Shown: positions 35,559 to 41,814 of the stretch, piece by piece | How the letters are laid out: each line of letters opens with the position of its first letter | Position numbering within the stretch: position 1 is the first letter of the stretch | Assembly: GCA_002841435.1 (NCBI GenBank) | Contig: PGZS01000007.1 | Location: 1-43,354, forward strand | Length of the DNA stretch: 43,354 nucleotides | Direction of reading: 5' to 3' | From: Firmicutes bacterium HGW-Firmicutes-3 | GTDB taxonomy: Bacteria > Bacillota > Clostridia > Lachnospirales > Vallitaleaceae | Notes under the pieces: generated by a model | The model's database searches: none | The model's input: the letters and a program-made list of their open reading frames with translations, nothing else | What the model was told of the DNA's origin: nothing | Program-made: the position numbers and the translations under genes

Positions 35559-36890
35559 CTAAAATATCACTTTTCTATATCCGATAATAGGTTCACGCAT
35601 GTATCCGTCTAAAGCTGTAATTCTAACCCCATAAGAAGAAGTAGAATGAATAATCTGGCCATTACCAATAAATATGGCTACATGAGAGATTGATCCGCCA
35701 TAGCCGTAAACTACCAAATCTCCAGGAAGGAGCTGGTTTCTTGCTATTGCAACGCCATTTTTACCTTGTCCTCTTGAAGAACGATCAAGTGCATAACCGA
35801 ATTTCGCAAATATCTGACCGGTATAGCCTGAACAGTCGACACCACCTGTCAAGCTGGTGCCACCATAACGGTACCGTGTGCCAACAAAATTCTTCGCATA
35901 TGCTACAAGCTGAGTTCTAACATCTGATACAGGTTGACTTGGATCGTACTTTTGAATGTAATCTTTATGAACATATCCTGTAATTTGACTATTTGACTTC
36001 ACTTGATACCATGCATCAATCTCGCCAACGATGGTTACTTCCTCATTAGAGCTAAGCTTTCCAATGATATTGTTTGGATTGTTTAAATCCGGCTCAGATC
36101 TTAAGTTTAATATACTTGCTGTTACAATTGCTTTTATTTGCATAGGTGGTGCTAAGGTAATCTTGGCCACCGCTTTTTCTAGAGTAATGGTAGCATCTTC
36201 TTCATAATTCTCAAGTCGCCCTTGCCACTCTTTTTCCAAAAGATCATCTTCCAACATACGTTCAAAAACTCTGTAGTTCATAATAATGGCCTGCTCTGAG
36301 GTGCTAAAGCCATCCGGATTAATATTCTCATCACCCGTACCGGAAACAATCGTATTGGCAACCGCCAAATTGATGCTCTTCATAGCCCAACTTGAAATGG
36401 CATGTTGGTCATTAAATTCCGAATTGTTTTTGGTTGCTGTCAAAATCTGCACTTTATTTTCATCTTCGATTTTTTTTATCATACGCACCATCATAACAAC
36501 CATTTGTTCTCTCGTCACTAACGCTTCAGGAACAAAAGTTTTTTCAGTGATGCCTGTTGCAATACCTGCTTCAAATGCTTTTAATATAAAAGCTTTGTTT
36601 GTGTCTTCAAATGGATTTTGTACCGCTTCTATATCAATGATGCTGTTGGTGGATGCTTCATACGTTTTTACCAACAATTCTACATATGCTTCTCTTGTTA
36701 ATTTTTTCTGAAAATCTTGAACAAGTGTGTCTGTTACAAGATTAATCTCAACGGCTGATTCGATTTCCCTAGTTGCCCAAGAAGATGGTGTCGCTGCTTG
36801 TACACGAATACCCGCCGATAGACCTAGTGTCACCAATGTGCAAATACCTAGTGCTCTCACGCAATGCTTTTTGATTTGTGTCCCAAACAT
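35559..36890 (-). CDS. Secreted SLH-SH3-NlpC/P60 cell-wall hydrolase
   Basis: A surface peptidoglycan endopeptidase of 443 residues. A signal peptide (about 1-32, ending VQAA) is followed by three S-layer-homology-like repeats (about 35-80, 92-140, 158-210) that bind the wall, a bacterial SH3 domain (about 255-312, LNLRSEPDLNN, GYVHKDYI) and a C-terminal NlpC/P60 domain (about 325-443). The catalytic Cys is C353 in GGVDCSGYTG, with His H403 in SISHVAIFIG and H415 in IIHSTSSYG. A strong promoter and a ~90-base leader precede it. An SLH plus NlpC pairing suggests a wall-remodelling autolysin held at the surface. Confidence 0.93.
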   Translation of the reverse strand: MFGTQIKKHCVRALGICTLVTLGLSAGIRVQAATPSSWATREIESAVEINLVTDTLVQDFQKKLTREAYVELLVKTYEASTNSIIDIEAVQNPFEDTNKAFILKAFEAGIATGITEKTFVPEALVTREQMVVMMVRMIKKIEDENKVQILTATKNNSEFNDQHAISSWAMKSINLAVANTIVSGTGDENINPDGFSTSEQAIIMNYRVFERMLEDDLLEKEWQGRLENYEEDATITLEKAVAKITLAPPMQIKAIVTASILNLRSEPDLNNPNNIIGKLSSNEEVTIVGEIDAWYQVKSNSQITGYVHKDYIQKYDPSQPVSDVRTQLVAYAKNFVGTRYRYGGTSLTGGVDCSGYTGQIFAKFGYALDRSSRGQGKNGVAIARNQLLPGDLVVYGYGGSISHVAIFIGNGQIIHSTSSYGVRITALDGYMREPIIGYRKVIF

Positions 36891-37211
36891 GTTAGCCTCC
36901 TTGAAGTCAAATGCTTTTTTCTTGAACCTTTCTCCTTATAAAATATCTAAGACTAGGGTTCAATCATTTCACCTCATTAACCAACATTATAGAGAAATTC
37001 TAATAATAAGTCAATAAAAATTTAACAAATATTTAATCTTTTAGAACTTCAAAAGTATGACAAAATCCCGTTTTAAAGCTTTTTAAATATTAAGACAATA
37101 ATTTTTGTTAATAAATATTTAATAACTCTATTTTCCAATATATCATTTAGATGTTGCTAATAGGCGCATTCATCACTAACAATCCTATAAGCGGTTTTGT
37201 TGAATTCAAAT
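36891..37211. other. A/T-rich stretch upstream of the NlpC/P60 gene
   Basis: It holds the NlpC/P60 leader and promoter (listed). The rest (37015-37211) is very A/T rich with many AATATTTAATA-like words and no gene; a region near 37170-37200 is the 3' end of the SHOCT gene's neighbourhood. I see no further signal. Confidence 0.5.
36986..37014 (-). promoter_or_regulatory. Promoter of the NlpC/P60 gene
   Basis: On the minus strand TTGACT (37014-37009) and TATAAT (36991-36986) are 17 bases apart. The leader that follows is about 90 bases and contains a 4-codon upstream reading frame (ATG at 36967, peptide MIEP) behind a GAGGTG site, plus a TTGAACC/GGTTCAA hairpin. Confidence 0.8.
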
Positions 37212-37472
37212 CTACCTGTTGTGTAAATCATGATTCATCTGTAAAAACTCTTCTCTTGTAATATCACCACTTGCATAACGTCTACTTAGAATATCTTCAG
37301 GCTTATCTATGGAATGCAATGCCTCTACCTGTATTTCATGTTGTGTATCGTTTAAAAAAAACCGCCTAACAAGTCCTTTTGGGCCAAAAAATGTATACAT
37401 CATAAACAACATCATTGAAAAACCTATAATCGGAAAAATCCACATACCGCCCCACCAAAAAAATGGTCCCAT
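37212..37472 (-). CDS. Small membrane protein with SHOCT domain
   Basis: An 86-residue protein with one tryptophan-rich membrane segment (about 3-28, FFWWGGMWIFPIIGFSMMLF) and a C-terminal SHOCT motif (DILSRRYASGDITREEFLQM), a short helical oligomerisation module common in small bacterial membrane proteins. The function of such proteins is unknown. The start ATG has an AAAGGGTG site, and a TATAAT lies upstream. It is divergent from the ArsR-type gene, sharing the 154-base gap. Confidence 0.85.
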   Translation of the reverse strand: MGPFFWWGGMWIFPIIGFSMMLFMMYTFFGPKGLVRRFFLNDTQHEIQVEALHSIDKPEDILSRRYASGDITREEFLQMNHDLHNR

Positions 37473-37626
37473 TACTCAACACCCTTTCATAATTATAATA
37501 TCCTCATCATAACATACATACCTATTAATATCAATGACTGTTTATATAAATAATTATTGATGTTTTTGACTTTATCTTATATACTATAAGAAACTAACAT
37601 ATACATGTTATAAAGGTGGTGAAACT

Positions 37627-37960
37627 ATCAATAACTTATCTCAACTCTTCAAGTTACTTAGTGACCATAGTCGGCTCATGATATTATTGGCACTTGAAGC
37701 GGAACCTGGAACCTTTATCTGTTTCAAAGCTCATTGAAAGGACTGGACTGTCACAGCCTCTGGTCTCCTTTCACTTAAAAGTGCTTCGAGAGTCCAACTT
37801 GGTTTTGACCCACAGAAGTGGGACTTTTGTTTACAATGCCGTATGTGATCAAGATTTAATTCCTCTTATTCGTCAGTTCGAAAAATATCAGACAGAGACA
37901 TCCAATGATCCAAATCCATTCCCCTTTAATTGTCCACCTTGGCATAATACAAAGACATAA
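37627..37960 (+). pseudogene. ArsR/SmtB-type regulator broken by a 7-bp tandem duplication
   Basis: The complete protein would read NNLSQLFKLLSDHSRLMILL ALEAEPLSVSKLIERTG and so on, a clear ArsR winged helix, with the recognition helix TGLSQPLVSFHLKVL and the wing THRSGTFVYNAV. GGAACCT occurs twice in tandem (37701-37707, 37708-37714); removing one copy restores the frame exactly. The track's ORF begins only after the lesion, with a TTG at 37694. The start codon is also missing: an AAAGGTGGTG site is followed 6 bases later by ATC, not ATG. The C-terminus ends with one Cys in NCPPW. Probably a recent pseudogene, or an unstable switch. Confidence 0.72.
37701..37714 (+). repeat. 7-bp tandem duplication in the ArsR-type gene
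   Basis: GGAACCT is present twice back to back. It shifts the frame by +1 and splits the regulator into two out-of-frame parts. Confidence 0.85.
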
Positions 37961-38004
37961 TGATACCATCAACAATCATACTAAGAATATAGGAGGCACT
38001 CCCA

Positions 38005-38370
38005 ATGGATACAAACAAATGTTGTGGTGATAGCGGTAAAGATTTTAAAGATATGGCCGGTAAAATGGAAGGCATGCCCAAAATGATGGGTGGCGGCTTT
38101 AATCCCATGGATATGTGCAAACAAATGACAGAAAGCATTACGACCACAGCAAGGATGGCTGGCTTTGCCACACCAGAAGTCCAAGTTATTTTTGAAGACT
38201 GGGTTCTTGAAGTTGAAAAAGAAATCATCCAACTCATCACTCAAGATATCAACATCACGCCTTCAAAAATTGCAGAGCATTTGAAAATAAGTGAAGATAG
38301 CGTTTTGTATTTCATCAGCAAACTTATTCGAGACAAAAAAATCATTGTCACCGGTCTAGCCCTTAAATAG
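38005..38370 (+). CDS. Cys/Met-rich protein with C-terminal winged-helix domain
   Basis: A 121-residue soluble protein of unknown family. The N-terminal third has a CC pair (residues 6-7), a Cys in DMCKQM and many methionines (KMEGMPKMMGGG, NPMDMCKQM), a pattern seen in copper- or other soft-metal-binding proteins. The middle (FATPEVQVIFEDWVLEVEKE) is helical. The last ~45 residues (DINITPSKIAEHLKISEDSV, then a basic helix) look like a winged helix. It follows the ArsR-type gene by 44 bases with its own GGAGG site, so it could be a metal-linked regulator or effector of that locus. That role is inference. Confidence 0.7.
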   Translation: MDTNKCCGDSGKDFKDMAGKMEGMPKMMGGGFNPMDMCKQMTESITTTARMAGFATPEVQVIFEDWVLEVEKEIIQLITQDINITPSKIAEHLKISEDSVLYFISKLIRDKKIIVTGLALK

Positions 38371-38770
38371 ACTTTTGAAAAGGTGTCGTCATAAGGTACA
38401 ATAAATATGATTTTGAAGGTGGTCCCATAAAAACCCTTCCACAGTGCAGGAACTTCATGGTCGATGTCGGTTAAATATGGTACTACTGATTTCTTCAAAG
38501 CATTGTATGGGCAAACGAACTAAAGCCTATTAAAATGACACATTTGAGAAACCGAATGAGGAAAGAAAAAGCGCTGATCAATCACAGTTCTACATGGATG
38601 TAGAACTGTGATTGATCAGCGCTTTTTCTTGACGAAATGACGACCTATTACCGAGTAGATATGATACACCGGTTTTCCGATGACCGTACGAAGTGTAAGG
38701 CGAGGAAAAGCTGTGTGTTATAACTACGATTATGAAATTCTCATTCATCGATATCAAAACCACGTTACCC
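38371..38770. other. Gene-poor stretch with a long hairpin
   Basis: Four hundred bases without a supportable gene. Track ORFs here (38241-38498 minus, 38590-38796 minus) lack ribosome sites and overlap real genes or the hairpin. The main feature is the 33-bp palindrome at 38563-38630. The stretch on its right (TATTACCGAGTAGATATGAT onward) is less A/T rich than typical intergenic DNA here and may be old coding or mobile-element sequence, but I cannot name it. Confidence 0.5.
38563..38630. terminator. 33-bp perfect hairpin, probable bidirectional terminator
   Basis: The left arm begins AAGAAAAAGCGCTGATCAAT and the right arm ends ATTGATCAGCGCTTTTTCTT; 33 bases pair perfectly around a 2-base loop. 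A-run and T-run lie inside the stem ends. It is between the convergent winged-helix gene and the minus-strand hydrophilic protein gene, so two-way termination fits, but it is much longer than needed. Confidence 0.7.
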
Positions 38771-39175
38771 TTATAACCTATAATCTGCCTGAGCACCTAC
38801 AGCTTTTGCCACTGAAGCTTCTTTAGGATTCTGTGCATAGACTTGGTAGTGCAAAATCATCTGATTCCTTTTAAAACCTGGGATATCAGAATTTTCACCC
38901 ACTCTATCTATCGCCTTACTACGCTTAATATCAAGATTCTCACTTCGACTTTTATTAATCGTCGCACCTTGTTCAAAAGCATGACTTGCAGATACATGCT
39001 TGGAATGTACCTGCGAAGACTTCATATCATCCGTTTTAGCCTTACTACCTTGCTCTATTAATGACCCATCGCTCTCTGCTCGAGCCTGAGTTTTATTGTT
39101 TCGTGTTGTCCTGTCCGATTTTGACGACAGGGACATACTTTCATATGCGCGAATACCCATAGATCTGATGTTCAT
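38771..39175 (-). CDS. Hypothetical hydrophilic protein
   Basis: A 134-residue protein very rich in Ser, Lys, Arg, Asn and Ala (SLSSKSDRTTRNNKTQARAE), with little predicted fold until a short C-terminal piece (FKRNQMILHYQVYAQNPKEA) that looks helical and more conserved in style. The start at 39175 (MNIRSMGIRAYE) has an AAGGTG site 5 bases upstream. No membrane or export signal is visible. I do not recognise it; the pattern is like flagellum-associated small proteins, but nothing around it supports that. It lies 105 bases after the DUF3785-like gene. Confidence 0.55.
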   Translation of the reverse strand: MNIRSMGIRAYESMSLSSKSDRTTRNNKTQARAESDGSLIEQGSKAKTDDMKSSQVHSKHVSASHAFEQGATINKSRSENLDIKRSKAIDRVGENSDIPGFKRNQMILHYQVYAQNPKEASVAKAVGAQADYRL

Positions 39176-39280
39176 TCCATCACCTTCTTCAGTCATCCCG
39201 TTGTTCAATCTTACTACGATTAGAATACCATATGTTTATGAACATTATGTGTCCTGTCTGTTACCATTCTTTTAGCTATG

Positions 39281-39700
39281 CTAGAAAAGACCGTATTCCA
39301 ACTCAATGGTATAATCACCACAAACTGCACATACATTAATACTTGCAATATAAGTACCGTCAACAATACCTTCATTTAACAATCGTGGTAAAGTCTTATC
39401 TTCATATGCCTTTGAAAGGCTGCTCATGACATATTTACCCGCCTTGGCAAATAGATAAAAATGAAACTCAAGAAATCGATAATAATGACTGTTGTCACTT
39501 TTATTGTTATGACAAGCTTCACAATCTTGGTCATAATACTCCATAGAAAAATCTACGAGATCATTTTCGTGAAGCAGATCTAATACTTCTTCCACTGTTA
39601 TACCCGAAATCGGGTTGTCATCATCGTTTAGGAACATGCTGCATTTTTCACTGTCCAATCTAAATTTGTTATCATTGTAAATCCATTCATAACTTGACAT
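39281..39700 (-). CDS. DUF3785-like protein with zinc-binding cysteines
   Basis: A 139-residue soluble protein with two Cys-x-x-Cys sites: DQDCEACHNNK (about residues 59-69) and NVCAVCGDYTIELE (about 123-136), a likely zinc ribbon. The central YYRFLEFHFYLFAKAGKYVMS and early FSMEYYDQ resemble the clostridial DUF3785 family as I remember it; the family name is moderate confidence and its function is unknown. A GGGG-type site precedes the ATG. It lies 48 bases after the aldolase gene on the same strand and may be co-transcribed. Confidence 0.72.
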   Translation of the reverse strand: MSSYEWIYNDNKFRLDSEKCSMFLNDDDNPISGITVEEVLDLLHENDLVDFSMEYYDQDCEACHNNKSDNSHYYRFLEFHFYLFAKAGKYVMSSLSKAYEDKTLPRLLNEGIVDGTYIASINVCAVCGDYTIELEYGLF

Positions 39701-39748
39701 TGTATTGACCCCTTTCTATTTTCTATACTGTACACTCTTAAATTAGTC

Positions 39749-40783
39749 TTAACTTTTCTGATGAAGCGTCTTAATAGCCTTAGCGAGATCTTCTACTTCC
39801 TCTAATGTTGTGTCAAAAGATGTTACCAACCTAATCATGCCACCGTCTTCTTCCCATGTCATCTGATAGAAATAAAAAGTATTCAAAAGGCTATCAATCC
39901 ATGACTGAGGCATTTTTACAAACATCATATTACCGTATGGGATACTCATAAATTCAAGCACTTCTATACCTTTAATCTCATCGTAGAGCATTTTCATAGC
40001 ATTGTTTGCTATGTGTGCATTCTCAAGATAGAGATTATCTTCTAACAAGGCAATGTACTGAGCGCTAATATAGCGCATCTTGGACATAAGCTGCATCCCT
40101 TGTTTTCTAGAGTATTTTAAACCGTCACTTGTTGACTGATCAAAAGAGACAATAGCTTCACCATACATCATGCCGTTTTTGGCACCACCAAAGGAGAGTA
40201 CATCTACATCCGTATCTCCAATCATTTCATTCAAACTTATACCTAAAGCGGCTGCAGCATTGGCAATCCTAGCACCATCTACATGCAATAATAAGTCATG
40301 GCTATGAGCATAATCGGCTAATGCCTGTATCTCTTCAGTACTATAAAGCGTACCTAGTTCTGTAATCTGACTTATGGAGATGACTTTAGGTTGATTATGA
40401 TGTTCGTTACCTATATCCAATAAAAATCTATCAATTGCAGCAGGTACCAATTTACCGTTTACATGAGGAACCGTTAACAACTTAGCACCTGTATAGTGTT
40501 CAAATGCGCCACATTCATCTACATTAATATGGGCTGTATCCACACAAATCACTGCTTCATAAGACTTAAGCAACGAACTTAACCCAATAACATTGGCGCC
40601 TGTACCATTTAGAACAAGACTGACTTCACAAGGCTGACTGAACAAAGCCTTGATTTTTTCTACTGCTTCTTTTGTAATCGGATCATCGCCGTAGGGGATA
40701 GCATGTTCCTGATTGGCACTAACAATCGCTTCCATTATTTTAGGGTGCACACTGGCTGTATTATCACTTTTAAAGGTTTTCAT
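39749..40783 (-). CDS. ltaE: Threonine aldolase-like PLP enzyme
   Basis: A low-specificity L-threonine/beta-hydroxy amino acid aldolase (344 residues) that splits threonine into glycine and acetaldehyde. It opens with FKSDNTASVHPKIMEAI; the cofactor-binding Asp-His region is LLLHVDGARIANAAA (about 165-179), and the PLP-binding Lys is K202 in SFGGAKNGMMYG. The related group of beta-eliminating lyases cannot be fully excluded, but length and motifs favour the aldolase. A GAGAT-type ribosome site precedes the ATG, and a long imperfect palindrome lies 90 bases upstream, where its promoter should be. Confidence 0.9.
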   Translation of the reverse strand: MKTFKSDNTASVHPKIMEAIVSANQEHAIPYGDDPITKEAVEKIKALFSQPCEVSLVLNGTGANVIGLSSLLKSYEAVICVDTAHINVDECGAFEHYTGAKLLTVPHVNGKLVPAAIDRFLLDIGNEHHNQPKVISISQITELGTLYSTEEIQALADYAHSHDLLLHVDGARIANAAAALGISLNEMIGDTDVDVLSFGGAKNGMMYGEAIVSFDQSTSDGLKYSRKQGMQLMSKMRYISAQYIALLEDNLYLENAHIANNAMKMLYDEIKGIEVLEFMSIPYGNMMFVKMPQSWIDSLLNTFYFYQMTWEEDGGMIRLVTSFDTTLEEVEDLAKAIKTLHQKS

Positions 40784-40874
40784 AGGTGATCTCCAATTCT
40801 ATTTAGTCCTCCTGTAACCTTTCATTTATCACGCCATAAAAGACTTACATTCACACTTTATTCTCTCTTAATTA

Positions 40875-40999
40875 TATGGTTAAGGTGTCAAAACTATATA
40901 GTTGAACTTTCGCATACAATATATAGTTTTGAATGTATCAACGTAATCTATATATTGTATGTGAATTTAGTGAAACTTAGTTTTGACCCTATAACCATA
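40875..40999. repeat. 125-bp imperfect inverted repeat
   Basis: Two 52-base arms, alignable without gaps at 38 of 52 positions, surround a 21-base loop. Outer ends are TATGGTTA/TAACCATA and inner ends CATACAATATATAG and its complement. The word TCAAAACTA occurs three times (40888, and inverted ending at 40932 and 40986), so a second 13-bp stem (TCAAAACTATATA/TATATAGTTTTGA) can form instead of the long one. No target-site duplication is obvious. Confidence 0.75.
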
Positions 41000-41058
41000 C
41001 ATACAAGCGCTAATTAATTATTATATAACAGAGTATAATACTACGTTCTAATGTTATA

Positions 41059-41090
41059 TAAAAAAAGGTTAAGACCATCACGTCTCAACC
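41059..41090 (-). terminator. Terminator of the carrier-like protein pair
   Basis: On the minus strand GGTTGAGAC pairs with GTCTTAACC (one mismatch), followed by seven T. It is 14 bases after the stop codon of the ACP-like gene. Confidence 0.82.
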
Positions 41091-41104
41091 CTATCAATTT
41101 CATA

Positions 41105-41335
41105 CTATAATATTTCTTTTAAATAGCCAATTAGATGCTTAACTTTTTTGAATTGACTGTAATCGATATTAACCAAGTCTATATCATATTCTACTTCTAG
41201 TGCTTCTAGTACTTCTACCAAATCATCTTCATCCATTTGAAGATCGTCTTCAAAATCCATAGATGTACTGATTTCATTTGGGTCACCGTGTCCAATGACT
41301 TCTGCAATTATGCCTTTAACCACGTCTGTAATCAT
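41105..41335 (-). CDS. Acyl-carrier-protein-like protein without the serine
   Basis: A 76-residue acidic four-helix protein closely following ACP layout: VKGIIAEVIG helix, DFEDDLQMDEDDLVEVLEAL, then EVEYDID and a final VKHLIGYLKEIL helix. In ACP the prosthetic Ser lies in DSL before the second helix; here the same place reads DED (residues 35-37), so Glu replaces Ser and no phosphopantetheine can attach. It starts 3 bases after the previous gene's stop, with GAGGAG inside that gene's end: tight translational coupling. Likely a non-carrier regulator or adaptor; what it binds is unknown. Confidence 0.8.
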   Translation of the reverse strand: MITDVVKGIIAEVIGHGDPNEISTSMDFEDDLQMDEDDLVEVLEALEVEYDIDLVNIDYSQFKKVKHLIGYLKEIL

Positions 41336-41338
41336 AGT

Positions 41339-41527
41339 TTACTCCTCATTTTCATAATCGTATTCATTTAAATCGTAATCTTCATACCTTAGGTTCTTAA
41401 CAACTTGTCTTGAAGGCTTCTTATTTTTTTTTGGAATTATTTCATCTGTTTGTAACTTAAAATTGCGTCTTCTTTTCTCTTTTTGAATTAGAAATGTTTC
41501 AAAATCCAAAGGTTCTTGCCTTTCCAT
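41339..41527 (-). CDS. Small charged protein coupled to the ACP-like gene
   Basis: A 62-residue protein starting MERQEPLDFETFLIQKEKRR, with a basic middle (KKNKKPSRQ) and an acidic, tyrosine-rich tail (YEDYDLNEYDYENEE). No hydrophobic segment. A GGAGA site precedes the ATG, and a good promoter lies about 120 bases upstream. The ACP-like gene begins 3 bases after its stop, so the two are almost certainly made together and may form a complex. I do not recognise the family. The tail recalls acidic interaction peptides, but no function is claimed. Confidence 0.68.
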   Translation of the reverse strand: MERQEPLDFETFLIQKEKRRRNFKLQTDEIIPKKNKKPSRQVVKNLRYEDYDLNEYDYENEE

Positions 41528-41651
41528 TCTTCTCTCCTCGTTGAAAATCGTTCATTCCATTAGCTTAGTCACCTATTTGCAAAACCATAAGAGACACCCC
41601 AAATGATAATCCCTTATAGAAAAAGGCTTAGAGCCCTATTCCCATATTTTC

Positions 41652-41679
41652 ATTATAATCAATGATTCAAACTAGTCAA
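41652..41679 (-). promoter_or_regulatory. Promoter of the small protein / ACP-like pair
   Basis: On the minus strand TTGACT (41679-41674) and TATAAT (41657-41652) are 16 bases apart. About 118 bases of untranslated leader follow. Confidence 0.7.
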
Positions 41680-41749
41680 GCATTATTTTAACTTCTAAAA
41701 TGGGCATCTAGGACTTAGCTGATAGAAATATCCAAAATTAAATAACGAC

Positions 41750-41786
41750 AAAAAAAATACACCTCAAATTCAAAGATTATGAGGTG
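41750..41786 (-). terminator. Terminator of the DUF4173 gene
   Basis: On the minus strand CACCTCA pairs with TGAGGTG around a 13-base loop, then A and eight T. It begins 29 bases after the stop codon. Confidence 0.82.
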
Positions 41787-41814
41787 ATTTTCTTATACGC
41801 CTAAACCGTATTGA

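Larger units (their letters stand above)
40784..41104. other. Intergenic stretch with long imperfect palindrome
   Basis: No coding sequence is seen. It holds the 125-bp inverted repeat (40875-40999), a second short inverted repeat TTATATAACA/TGTTATATAA (41021-41061), and the terminator of the carrier-protein pair. The aldolase promoter must lie within or beside the large repeat. Confidence 0.7.

Noticed and set aside
37926-38244. Minus-strand ORFs of 104 and 87 residues
   Set aside because: They are shadows of the winged-helix gene on the plus strand, whose GGAGG site and start are clear.
38590-38796. 68-residue minus-strand ORF in the track
   Set aside because: It overlaps the hydrophilic protein gene and the long hairpin, has no ATG or ribosome site, and its composition is not protein-like at the hairpin.
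40880-41100. Insertion sequence or MITE ends in the 40.9 kb repeat
   Set aside because: No target-site duplication and no transposase remnant are visible, so I list it only as an inverted repeat.
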